From contig JASLEQ010000572.1 in the NCBI GenBank assembly GCA_030151135.1, forward strand, positions 1 to 6,152: a stretch of DNA of 6,152 nt, written 5' to 3'. The stretch comes from Candidatus Sulfotelmatobacter sp. Lineage in GTDB: Bacteria; Acidobacteriota; Terriglobia; Terriglobales; SbA1. Position 1 is the first letter of the stretch. Each line of letters starts with the position of its first letter. Shown here in pieces: positions 1 through 5,415 of the stretch. Under the pieces are notes generated by a model. The model searched no databases. It worked only from the letters and a program-made list of their open reading frames with translations, and was not told where the DNA came from. The position numbers and the translations under genes are program-made.

Positions 1-488
1 AGAACCTCTTTCTCGCGGTCCGTGAAAGTCACTCGTCCCGCCGGGAAGATTCGTCCCGGGGCCGACGAAACCCGCTCGATGAACATCGACAGCACCCGCC
101 GCGGGGCCCACACCGACCCCTGGTGGACAATGCGAATGGCCTGCGCGAATTCTGCCGGGGCAGCCGCTTCGTCGACGTAGCCCTTCGCTCCCGAAGCAAT
201 CGCTTTCAGGATCGTTTCTTCGTCCATGCCCGATCCGGTCACGATAATGCGCAGATCCGGACGCGTCGCCTTCAGGCTGGCCATGACATCAAACAGGTTC
301 TGGCCAGACCGGTTCCCGAGCAGGATCAGATCGATGCCCTGCAGCGTGCTGATCTCCGGCAGCGCCGCCGAGATGAGTTCGAACTCAGGCTCGGCATCAA
401 ACAATGCGCGGAATCCGACGAAGCGTAGGGGATCGCTTTCTACCACCGCGATTTTGATTACGGGTTTTCTGGCGACTGCTGCTTTCAT
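1..488 (-). CDS. LuxR/NarL-type response regulator with aspartate-less receiver (3' end beyond window)
   Basis: The frame is open from ATG 488-486 to the left edge, giving 162 residues. It begins MKAAVARKPVIKIAVVESD. Residues 11-125 have the shape of a CheY-like receiver: a beta-1 strand IKIAVV, a central DLILL strand at 53-57, RIIVTGSG at 80-87 with the conserved Thr84, and SGAKGYV at 99-105. Residues 154-162 (TFTDREKEV) match the start of a LuxR/NarL helix-turn-helix (T-x-R-E-x-E-V), so the DNA-binding domain is cut by the window edge. Usual family length is about 210-220 residues. Key receiver residues are missing: the phosphoacceptor position after DLILL is Gly58, one acidic-pocket position is Ser18 (E17, S18, D19), and the usual Lys after GY is Glu107. 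An AGGGA ribosome binding site lies about six bases before the ATG. It is transcribed away from the plus-strand gene at 718. It probably acts as a transcription factor in the cytoplasm independently of Asp phosphorylation; that mode of action is inference. No histidine kinase is seen nearby. Confidence 0.88.
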   Translation of the reverse strand, partial: MKAAVARKPVIKIAVVESDPLRFVGFRALFDAEPEFELISAALPEISTLQGIDLILLGNRSGQNLFDVMASLKATRPDLRIIVTGSGMDEETILKAIASGAKGYVDEAAAPAEFAQAIRIVHQGSVWAPRRVLSMFIERVSSAPGRIFPAGRVTFTDREKEV

Positions 489-583
489 AGTTTTCCCTGA
501 GGGGCAGATTTCTTCTACTCAGCATAGTAATAATTCGTCACGAAGCAAAGAGAAGGTGACCGAAGGGAAATTACGGGAGTAAC

Positions 584-721
584 ATGAGTTTTGCCGCATT
601 TACACTCCAATACAGAGGCACTGCTCCACGAGGAAGACTCTGCAAGAAATTTCCTGGTGGCTCCATGTCCCCGCGGTGGAGTGAAATTGTAGCGGAATGC
701 CAAGAAACGGAGTCTGAATGA
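584..721 (+). CDS. Possible 45-codon leader peptide, overlapping the next start
   Basis: The ORF begins MSFAAFTLQYRG and ends ECQETESE, with TGA at 719-721. That stop overlaps the ATG of the secreted gene (718-720) as ATGA, the classic arrangement for translational coupling. A good ribosome binding site, GGGAG at 575-579, stands four bases before the ATG. The product is basic in its first half, acidic at its end, and has two cysteines (20 and 39). It has no signal peptide or recognisable domain. Third codon positions are not clearly GC-rich, unlike the neighbouring genes, so it may be translated for regulation or may be a chance ORF in a 5' leader. The downstream gene has its own GGAG, so coupling would not be obligatory. 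Confidence 0.3.
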   Translation: MSFAAFTLQYRGTAPRGRLCKKFPGGSMSPRWSEIVAECQETESE

Positions 722-1188
722 AGCATCGTGCACTTCTGATTTCTGTTTTCCTGCTGTCGTTTGTCGCATCCCTTTCGGCTCAATTACCCGCCGACTACTC
801 GCGTCCGGAGCAGAGCGCTTCGGGAATGCCTCCGTCAAGCTATACCCCAAAATACAAGGGCGACCCTTCGCGATCGAACTCGGAGTTTGACGCTCTGGCA
901 TACATGCGCGTCGTCATCCGCGCCGAAAAGGCGTTCAACAAGCAGTACGGACACTACGCGCTCACGCTGAATCAACTCGTCCATTCCGGAAATTTCACCA
1001 AGCGCATGGTCGATACCAACCGTGGCGATTACACCGCCAGCTACAAAGGCAAGAACGACAGCTACATCCTCACCATGGCTCCGAAAACCCCGGCTCCGGA
1101 TCATCGCTACTTCTACAGTGACGACGACGGCAAGATCCGCGGCGAGGAAGGCAAACCTGCCGACGCGAATTCGCCAGTCGTAAGATAA
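718..1188 (+). CDS. Secreted protein with type IV pilin/pseudopilin-like globular domain
   Basis: The 156-residue product starts at ATG 718, five bases after GGAG (709-712). Residues 1-21 form a Sec signal peptide: Lys/His/Arg, then a hydrophobic run LLISVFLLSFVASLSA, with cleavage likely near residue 21. Residues 22-55 are a Pro/Ser-rich linker. From about residue 58 the chain resembles the globular part of type IV pilins and pseudopilins as seen in Acidobacteriota: DALAYMRVVIRAEKAFNKQYG, then a LNQL segment, a YTASYKG strand, YILTMAPKTP, and an end HRYFYSDDDGKIR followed by GKPADANSP. It lacks the pilin Gly-Phe-Thr-x-x-Glu processing site and long N-terminal helix, so it should be an exported soluble domain and not a pilus subunit. 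There is no cysteine, so it is not a lipoprotein. The role is unknown; binding to pili or surface exposure are guesses. It converges on the FecR-domain gene at 1340-2341, with no clear terminator of its own. Confidence 0.85.
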   Translation: MKHRALLISVFLLSFVASLSAQLPADYSRPEQSASGMPPSSYTPKYKGDPSRSNSEFDALAYMRVVIRAEKAFNKQYGHYALTLNQLVHSGNFTKRMVDTNRGDYTASYKGKNDSYILTMAPKTPAPDHRYFYSDDDGKIRGEEGKPADANSPVVR

Positions 1189-1290
1189 AAATTTTCGGGT
1201 CGGAATCTGGCGCAGGTAGCGGGATCGCCGAAGAAGAGATCCTCTTTCCCGGTGCGCCGCAGAATGCCGCATCTCAAACTTTCACGGATA

Positions 1291-1319
1291 AAGAAAAAGG
1301 CGCGCATGAAGCGCGCCTT
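1291..1319 (-). terminator. Rho-independent terminator of the FecR-domain gene
   Basis: A perfect 9-bp inverted repeat, AAGGCGCGC (1297-1305) and GCGCGCCTT (1311-1319), encloses a five-base loop. Read on the minus strand the stem is followed by a T-rich run (TTTCTT after the closing TT). It starts about 20 bases after the TAA of the FecR-domain gene. On the plus strand the stem is followed by CGTCCCGC with no T run, so it should stop only minus-strand transcripts well. Confidence 0.88.
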
Positions 1320-1339
1320 CGTCCCGCATCAATTCTTCT

Positions 1340-2341
1340 TTACCGGCGACCTCCGCCTCCGTGGAAACCGCCTCCGCCGAAACCACCGGCGTGTACCGGC
1401 CCACCGTGGAAGCCGCCCATCTGTCCGTAGCCTCCGTGATAAGCGGTGACCGCGTGATTGCGGAATCCTCTGCCAATCGCGACCGGCCGGTTCCCGATAA
1501 ACGGATGATATCCGCGGCCAATCACCATCGGCGCCCGCCACGCCATCAGCGGAGAGTAGAAGCCCCATCCAAAGGGGTTGTAGAAATATCCGCTACCCGG
1601 CAGGAACGTGAAGCCGGCAAACATCGGGTCCCAGTACCATCCCGGTCCCCACCAGCCTGGGCCGTACCAACCGTTGGCGTAATACGTCCGCGCCGCATCA
1701 ACGTTTGCGTCCGACAAGTATTCCGACCGCAAACTGCTCCATCGGTACAGATCATCATTCTGCGTGACTTCTTTCTTGTCGAAATCCTTCGCTTTCAATT
1801 TGGCATTGTCCAGAGCCAATTGATGATCCTTCTTCAACGTGATGTTGTGATCATCGGCCGTAACCACCGCCTTACCGTCGAACACCCGGACATCGCCATG
1901 GTTCGCGTCGAAGTCATAAAGACCGGTCTTGGCGATCCTGGTGTCGGCTCCGGGCTGGCTCACGCGCAGGTTGTTCTCGTGGTAAATCTGGTCCACCTCA
2001 ACCATCGCCTCGCCTTGCCGAACCGTCACCTCGGTATTGAGCAGCGAATTCGAATCCATCTTCACCGCGCTATTGCTGCCTACCCGCAGATAGACTCCGG
2101 GAGTCAGCAGGATCTCTGCCTTGCCGTTTCCCGTTTGCAGCACGTCGCCATTCTGCAGCGCTGCCGTTCCTACTGAACTGGAGCTCAGCGTCTGATCTCC
2201 TATCGACGCCTCGCCTTCCACGTAATTCAAAGTCCCCGGCGTTGCCGTACGTCTGCTGTCCGTATCACCCCATGCGGGCACAGACAGAATCGCAGCCAAC
2301 GCTAGGCTTGTGGCCATCGTTTTCCATCTCGCCAGCCTCAT
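1340..2341 (-). CDS. FecR-domain secreted protein with Tyr/Trp/Gly-rich tail
   Basis: The 333-residue product starts at ATG 2341-2339 behind a strong GAGGAGG site six to seven bases upstream. Residues 1-25 are a signal peptide ending AWG before Asp26. Residues about 36-160 have the FecR fold pattern: VEGEASIGDQTL, LQNGDVLQTGNGKAEILLTPGVYLRVG, then VTVRQGEAMVEVD and DVRVFDGKAVV. In classical systems FecR is a periplasmic partner of a FecI-type sigma factor and TonB receptor. Here there is no internal membrane helix and no sigma gene beside it, so a structural or surface role is more likely. Residues 199-216 (YRWSSLRSEYLSDANVD) link to a segment at 219-268 very rich in Tyr, Trp, Gly and Pro (WYGPGWWGPGWYW), then to a Gly/His-rich end at 300-333. 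The low-complexity tail may mediate surface adhesion or assembly; that is inference. It ends in a clear terminator. Confidence 0.87.
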   Translation of the reverse strand: MRLARWKTMATSLALAAILSVPAWGDTDSRRTATPGTLNYVEGEASIGDQTLSSSSVGTAALQNGDVLQTGNGKAEILLTPGVYLRVGSNSAVKMDSNSLLNTEVTVRQGEAMVEVDQIYHENNLRVSQPGADTRIAKTGLYDFDANHGDVRVFDGKAVVTADDHNITLKKDHQLALDNAKLKAKDFDKKEVTQNDDLYRWSSLRSEYLSDANVDAARTYYANGWYGPGWWGPGWYWDPMFAGFTFLPGSGYFYNPFGWGFYSPLMAWRAPMVIGRGYHPFIGNRPVAIGRGFRNHAVTAYHGGYGQMGGFHGGPVHAGGFGGGGFHGGGGRR

Positions 2342-2352
2342 AAACCATCCTC

Positions 2353-2385
2353 CTCATCCCAATCATTTACACTTCATTGGATGAG
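2353..2385 (-). promoter_or_regulatory. Inverted repeat in the leader of the FecR-domain gene, next to its RBS
   Basis: CTCATCCCAAT (2353-2363) and ATTGGATGAG (2376-2385) are complementary over ten pairs with one bulged base, around a 12-base loop. In the minus-strand transcript the second arm (GGGATGAG) runs directly into and partly overlaps the GAGGAGG ribosome binding site at 2347-2355. It could be an operator or a hairpin that modulates translation. No factor can be named. Confidence 0.4.
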
Positions 2386-2509
2386 GCAGGGACAGGCGAA
2401 GATTCAAGGTAAGCTATTGATACTAGAGGGTTTGATGTAGATTGAAACTGTAACCCAGATGATTGCAAAACTCGCTTGCTCGATACCGGACAACGTTCCG
2501 TAGAGACGA

Positions 2510-3133
2510 TTAGCGTTGCTCGTTTTCGGCGATTGAGGGCTGCACCCGCCGCAAGCTTCCGGAAGGGCAAACTTGGGAGAATTCGGTGTAATCGAATTCT
2601 TCTCCATCCTTTGGCTCGAAACTCCGCAAAAAGTGCACGACTTTGTCGATTGATGCGGGAAATGGAGCGCCGCCATCAGCGTTCAACCATTCCAAGTGCC
2701 ACGCATAGTCTTCGGGAACGCCGCTCTCGGGGATGATATACGTGCCATCGGCTCGCTTCTTGAGCGGTATCGGCATCTCGGCTCGGAAACTCTCGGAATC
2801 CTGCAGAATGAGGCTGCCGAAAATTCCTTTTTGCGAACGAAATTCCTTCGACGAGAGCAGGCCTTTCAAGTGCTCAGACTGCTCCTTCGACATCTGGCCG
2901 CGGAGATATTGGGTCGGCTGGTCAACTGTCGAGCGGACGATCTGGTACTCGCCATCGTTGCTGATCGCGAGACATACGTGACGCACCTCATGTCGCATTG
3001 TCGCTGCGGAGGTGGCGTATTCCAGACGTGCGAAAATTCCCGGATCGATCGTGATCTCTGCTTGTTGCGAGTGCAGGGAAAGCGGAACGGACAGAATCGA
3101 TACAAACCACAAGAGTTGAGAAAAGCGTCTCAT
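2510..3133 (-). CDS. Secreted hypothetical protein, 207 aa
   Basis: I do not recognise the family. The start chosen is ATG 3133-3131, because GGAGGT stands four bases upstream and the protein then begins with a signal peptide (MRRFSQLLWFVSILSVPLSL, cleavage near residues 22-25). The frame is open further, to 3259, but that would bury the signal peptide behind 42 residues and overlap the end of the preceding gene. The mature part has ITIDPGIFARLEYATSAAT, a strand-rich section RHVCLAISNDGEYQIVRST (51-69), a helical stretch MSKEQSEHLKGLLSSKEF (81-98), and a C-terminal section with AWHLEWLNADGG (144-155). Cys54 and Cys189 are the only cysteines of the mature part and could form a disulfide. It lies 100 bases after the beta-sandwich repeat gene on the same strand. 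A TAGAAT hexamer at 3171-3176 could be an internal -10 box, but no good -35 accompanies it. No terminator is visible before the FecR-domain gene. Confidence 0.75.
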   Translation of the reverse strand: MRRFSQLLWFVSILSVPLSLHSQQAEITIDPGIFARLEYATSAATMRHEVRHVCLAISNDGEYQIVRSTVDQPTQYLRGQMSKEQSEHLKGLLSSKEFRSQKGIFGSLILQDSESFRAEMPIPLKKRADGTYIIPESGVPEDYAWHLEWLNADGGAPFPASIDKVVHFLRSFEPKDGEEFDYTEFSQVCPSGSLRRVQPSIAENEQR

Positions 3134-3233
3134 GGTGACCTCCGGATGGCTGTCGGCGACGGCTGTACATATTCTAGGACGAAAACACGCAGGAAAGGTT
3201 AGATTCTGGCGGTCGATCTTTTGCGCAGTCCGC

Positions 3234-4910
3234 TCAGGGCTGATCGTCGCTTCCCGCAATCACCTGGAGCTGCATGGATTTGTGATCGCCCTCGGAGACG
3301 TGCACCATGTTTCCCTGCCCGTCAAAGGTCTTCAGAAAATCAGGATTGTAATACGCTTCGCCTTCGACGCTCGCCCACGCAAAGATCGTGTAATCTCCCG
3401 GACGCAGTCCGCGCAAGCTGAAGTGCCCGGTTTGATCGCTCACCGTTTTGCGGTAGTTGTCGATGCGTCCGCGTAACCGTGCCTCCGGAACCGCAACGAC
3501 CACCGCGTTGGCGAATGCTTCCCCTTTGGCGTCAACTACAACTCCATCCGTCACGCCGCCATTCGCGCTGGCGACCAGCTCGACCGACACGCTCCCGCCA
3601 TTCACCGTGATTCCGGAGTCGTTCAGATCGCGCCCGCCACTCGCCACCGACTTCACGTACCAGCCTCCGTTCAACTCGCCGTCACCCGCAATCTGGACGT
3701 AGTAGTTTCCAGCCGGAACGTCGGTCCATTGAAAGCTGCCGTCGGGCGCGACGTGTGTGATATTCGAGAAACTCCCGCGGAATACTTGTTCAGTATCGTT
3801 TTCTTCAGCGGCGTCGGCCATCTGCAGCGTAAGAAAGATCCGCGCAGGATCGAATCGCACCGGGCTCTTATTTTCGAATCGCAGGCGGCCCGATACCGTA
3901 GCGCCCGGCTGCGGGGACAGGCGCACCCCCTCAACGTTGGTGGAACCGACTTGTAGCGATTGCCGCGCGGTCATGGGCACGGCCGATCCTTCCACCGACG
4001 CCATGATTGTGTAGTTGCCCGGGGATACGTCGTGAAAAACGAATGTCCCGTCTTTGTGTATCTCTGCGCCCGTCATCACCACACTGAAATCGCGCGACTG
4101 CAGCATGATGGACGCGCTCGAACGGGGCGGTACGTTCACCACCGCCCCTCGAATCGTAAGGCTGGGCCTTGGAGTCAGCGTGAAGTCCGCTGGAAAATCG
4201 TCTCCCGGGCGAAGTTGCACGGGTGATGCCTGGCTGCGGTCCGCCGTTCCGGGATAGTAGCTGGTCTGATACGTCGTGCTTGCGGCTTTGTCTTCGTGCG
4301 CGGCGGCTCCAGCCGCTTCAATTAAACTTCTGAAATCGGGCGGCGGATTCACCGAAATATAGAAATTCCCGGCGGGCAGACTCGCCACGCGGTATTCCCC
4401 AAGATCATTCGTCCGCTCGGCGCCCGCTTGCTCCCAGCGATTGTGCCCTCCAATAAATGTCTGGCGGAACACGGTGACTTCGGCGTTCGCCAGCGGATCG
4501 CCGTCTTCGTCAGTCACACGCCCGCGAACGACGGCGGCAGCCTGCAATCTGATGTGAATGTCTTTGACTTCCTGGCCTGCCGTAATCGTCAGCATCCGGC
4601 CTTCGCTGCGCCCACGTTCCCGATCGCTGTCGAGCAGGCCAGTACGCTCGGCAAACAGGTGATAACGACCGGGAACGACGTTCTCAATTCGAAACGCGCC
4701 GTCAGTCCCGGTGACGGCGGTGTAGTCCCCGCCTTCCGACTGGTTCTCGGCAATAAGCTCGATCAACGCCTTCTTAATCGGAGTGCCATCTGGATCCCGC
4801 GTCACGATCCCTTCAACCGTCGCTTGCGCCGTCGAGTTTGCAGCGATCTGCCCAAGCACACTCGTGCCCAGCAGGATCAGACTGAACAGGAACCGGGAGA
4901 AGACTCTCAT
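3234..4910 (-). CDS. Secreted protein with about five carboxypeptidase-regulatory-like modules
   Basis: The 558-residue product has a signal peptide (MRVFSRFLFSLILLGTSVLG, cleavage near residue 20). It then carries about five repeats of a transthyretin-like beta-sandwich (CarboxypepD_reg-like), at roughly 31-90, 126-190, 250-308, 336-410 and 451-517. Each ends with a variant of G-x-F/Y-x-(5-7)-P-G/A-G-x-Y/F: GAFRIENVVPGRYHLFA, GEYRVASLPAGNFYISV, GTFVFHDVSPGNYTIMA, GSFQWTDVPAGNYYVQIA, GHFSLRGLRPGDYTIFAWA. A TSYYPGT motif (217-222) is common in such Acidobacteriota proteins. There is no peptidase domain, transmembrane helix, LPXTG motif or Phe-ended barrel. It probably works in the periplasm or outside the cell in binding or surface structure, but no ligand can be deduced. 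A TAA lies 30 bases in frame upstream, so the start must be this ATG, yet no Shine-Dalgarno sequence precedes it. The possible small gene upstream ends 31 bases earlier. Confidence 0.88.
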   Translation of the reverse strand: MRVFSRFLFSLILLGTSVLGQIAANSTAQATVEGIVTRDPDGTPIKKALIELIAENQSEGGDYTAVTGTDGAFRIENVVPGRYHLFAERTGLLDSDRERGRSEGRMLTITAGQEVKDIHIRLQAAAVVRGRVTDEDGDPLANAEVTVFRQTFIGGHNRWEQAGAERTNDLGEYRVASLPAGNFYISVNPPPDFRSLIEAAGAAAHEDKAASTTYQTSYYPGTADRSQASPVQLRPGDDFPADFTLTPRPSLTIRGAVVNVPPRSSASIMLQSRDFSVVMTGAEIHKDGTFVFHDVSPGNYTIMASVEGSAVPMTARQSLQVGSTNVEGVRLSPQPGATVSGRLRFENKSPVRFDPARIFLTLQMADAAEENDTEQVFRGSFSNITHVAPDGSFQWTDVPAGNYYVQIAGDGELNGGWYVKSVASGGRDLNDSGITVNGGSVSVELVASANGGVTDGVVVDAKGEAFANAVVVAVPEARLRGRIDNYRKTVSDQTGHFSLRGLRPGDYTIFAWASVEGEAYYNPDFLKTFDGQGNMVHVSEGDHKSMQLQVIAGSDDQP

Positions 4911-4941
4911 GCTTTTGACGCAGATGCGGCCAGACTTTTAA

Positions 4942-5199
4942 CTATTTTAGAGCGATCCGCTGCGCCTGTCTCTTCGAACTCTGCAAGCGTTCAGCGTTGC
5001 GACCGGGCTTTCCCCTGGCTATCAAAGAAGCCCGGATCGTCTTACAAATCACTGCAAGATCTCGCGCCCTTTCCACGAGGAAATCTTCTGCACAACCTTC
5101 GCCCTTTCCGGAAAAAACTTGCTCTGTTGCAGATTGCAGCTCGTTTGGAATGTTCGACTTAGCCCATATCAAAGACATGTTTCGTTCGTCCTTGAACAC
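4942..5199 (-). CDS. Possible small protein, 85 aa, GTG start
   Basis: The frame begins at GTG 5199-5197, four bases after a consensus AAGGAG (5204-5209), and ends at TAG 4942-4944. A TTG at 5220 also opens the frame but lies upstream of the AAGGAG; an ATG at 5178-5176 is a further choice. The product reads VFKDERNMSLIWAKSN at its start, looks helical in the middle (EDFLVERARDLAVICKTIRASL) and ends in a basic tail (RLQSSKRQAQRIALK). It has two cysteines, no signal peptide and no family that I recognise. Support comes from the ribosome binding site and from placement between the TonB-receptor terminator and the next gene. Codon use is less GC-biased than in the neighbours, so it may be a decayed or chance ORF. 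Confidence 0.4.
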   Translation of the reverse strand: MFKDERNMSLIWAKSNIPNELQSATEQVFSGKGEGCAEDFLVERARDLAVICKTIRASLIARGKPGRNAERLQSSKRQAQRIALK

Positions 5200-5220
5200 A
5201 CTACTCCTTAAGAACTGCAA

Positions 5221-5361
5221 TTAGCGCGCCGTCCTGAAATCGACTGTCCAAGGCCGCGGCGACCTGACCGACCCCAAGCTGCCCGCCACTGTTCCGCAAA
5301 CATGACTGCGGCAGGTCTGCGCCAAAAATAGGCGCATCGGCGCAATCGGCTGCTGCTTGCG
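5221..5361. other. Spacer after the TonB-receptor terminator; likely promoter region of the downstream block
   Basis: No gene is supported here. It lies between a strong terminator and the AAGGAG of the possible small gene, so minus-strand transcription of the following genes should start in or just after it. No convincing -35/-10 pair is visible. It holds a short 6-bp inverted repeat, TGCGCC (5318-5323) and GGCGCA (5331-5336), around an A-rich loop, of unknown meaning. Confidence 0.35.
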
Positions 5362-5393
5362 AAAAAAGCGGCCCGGGGAGGAATCCGGGCCGC
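5362..5393 (-). terminator. Rho-independent terminator of the TonB-dependent receptor gene
   Basis: A perfect 9-bp GC-only stem, GCGGCCCGG (5368-5376) with CCGGGCCGC (5385-5393), encloses an eight-base loop. On the minus strand it is followed at once by six T residues (5367-5362). It lies 22 bases after the TAA of the receptor gene, so it separates that gene from the next block. On the plus strand no T run follows. Confidence 0.93.
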
Positions 5394-5415
5394 AGTGGGT
5401 GCAGGGTGTTGCGGG

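Noticed and set aside
489..583. Candidate sigma-70 promoter for the response regulator (TATGCT with TTTGCT upstream)
   Set aside because: The -35 match is poor and such matches are expected by chance in this AT-richer spacer.
1219..1250. Possible stem-loop (CGGGA...TCCCG with inner AAGAG/CTCTT) after the pilin-like gene
   Set aside because: The stem is short and interrupted and no T run follows, so it is not supported as a plus-strand terminator.
835..1272. A 145-codon minus-strand ORF opposite the pilin-like gene
   Set aside because: The plus-strand gene has a signal peptide, GGAG site and family resemblance; the minus frame has none of these.
1361..2176. A 271-codon plus-strand ORF opposite the FecR-domain gene
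   Set aside because: It is the antisense shadow of a gene with signal peptide, strong ribosome binding site and terminator; its translation is Arg/Val-rich and without domain pattern.
2578..2600. Perfect 8-bp inverted repeat around two GAATTC sites
   Set aside because: It lies inside the 207-aa coding sequence and is explained by two Glu-Phe codon pairs (EEFDYTEF); no T run or regulatory context.
3134..3259. Upstream extension of the 207-aa gene to an ATG at 3259
   Set aside because: It would overlap the previous gene, place 42 residues before a good signal peptide, and ignore the GGAGGT site directly before ATG 3133.
4428..5162. A 244-codon plus-strand ORF
   Set aside because: It overlaps the N-terminal part of the beta-sandwich repeat gene in antisense and has no recognisable domain or ribosome binding site.
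5318..5336. Short hairpin TGCGCC/GGCGCA
   Set aside because: Only six pairs, with no T run and no clear place relative to a start; noted in the spacer entry but not called as a regulatory element.
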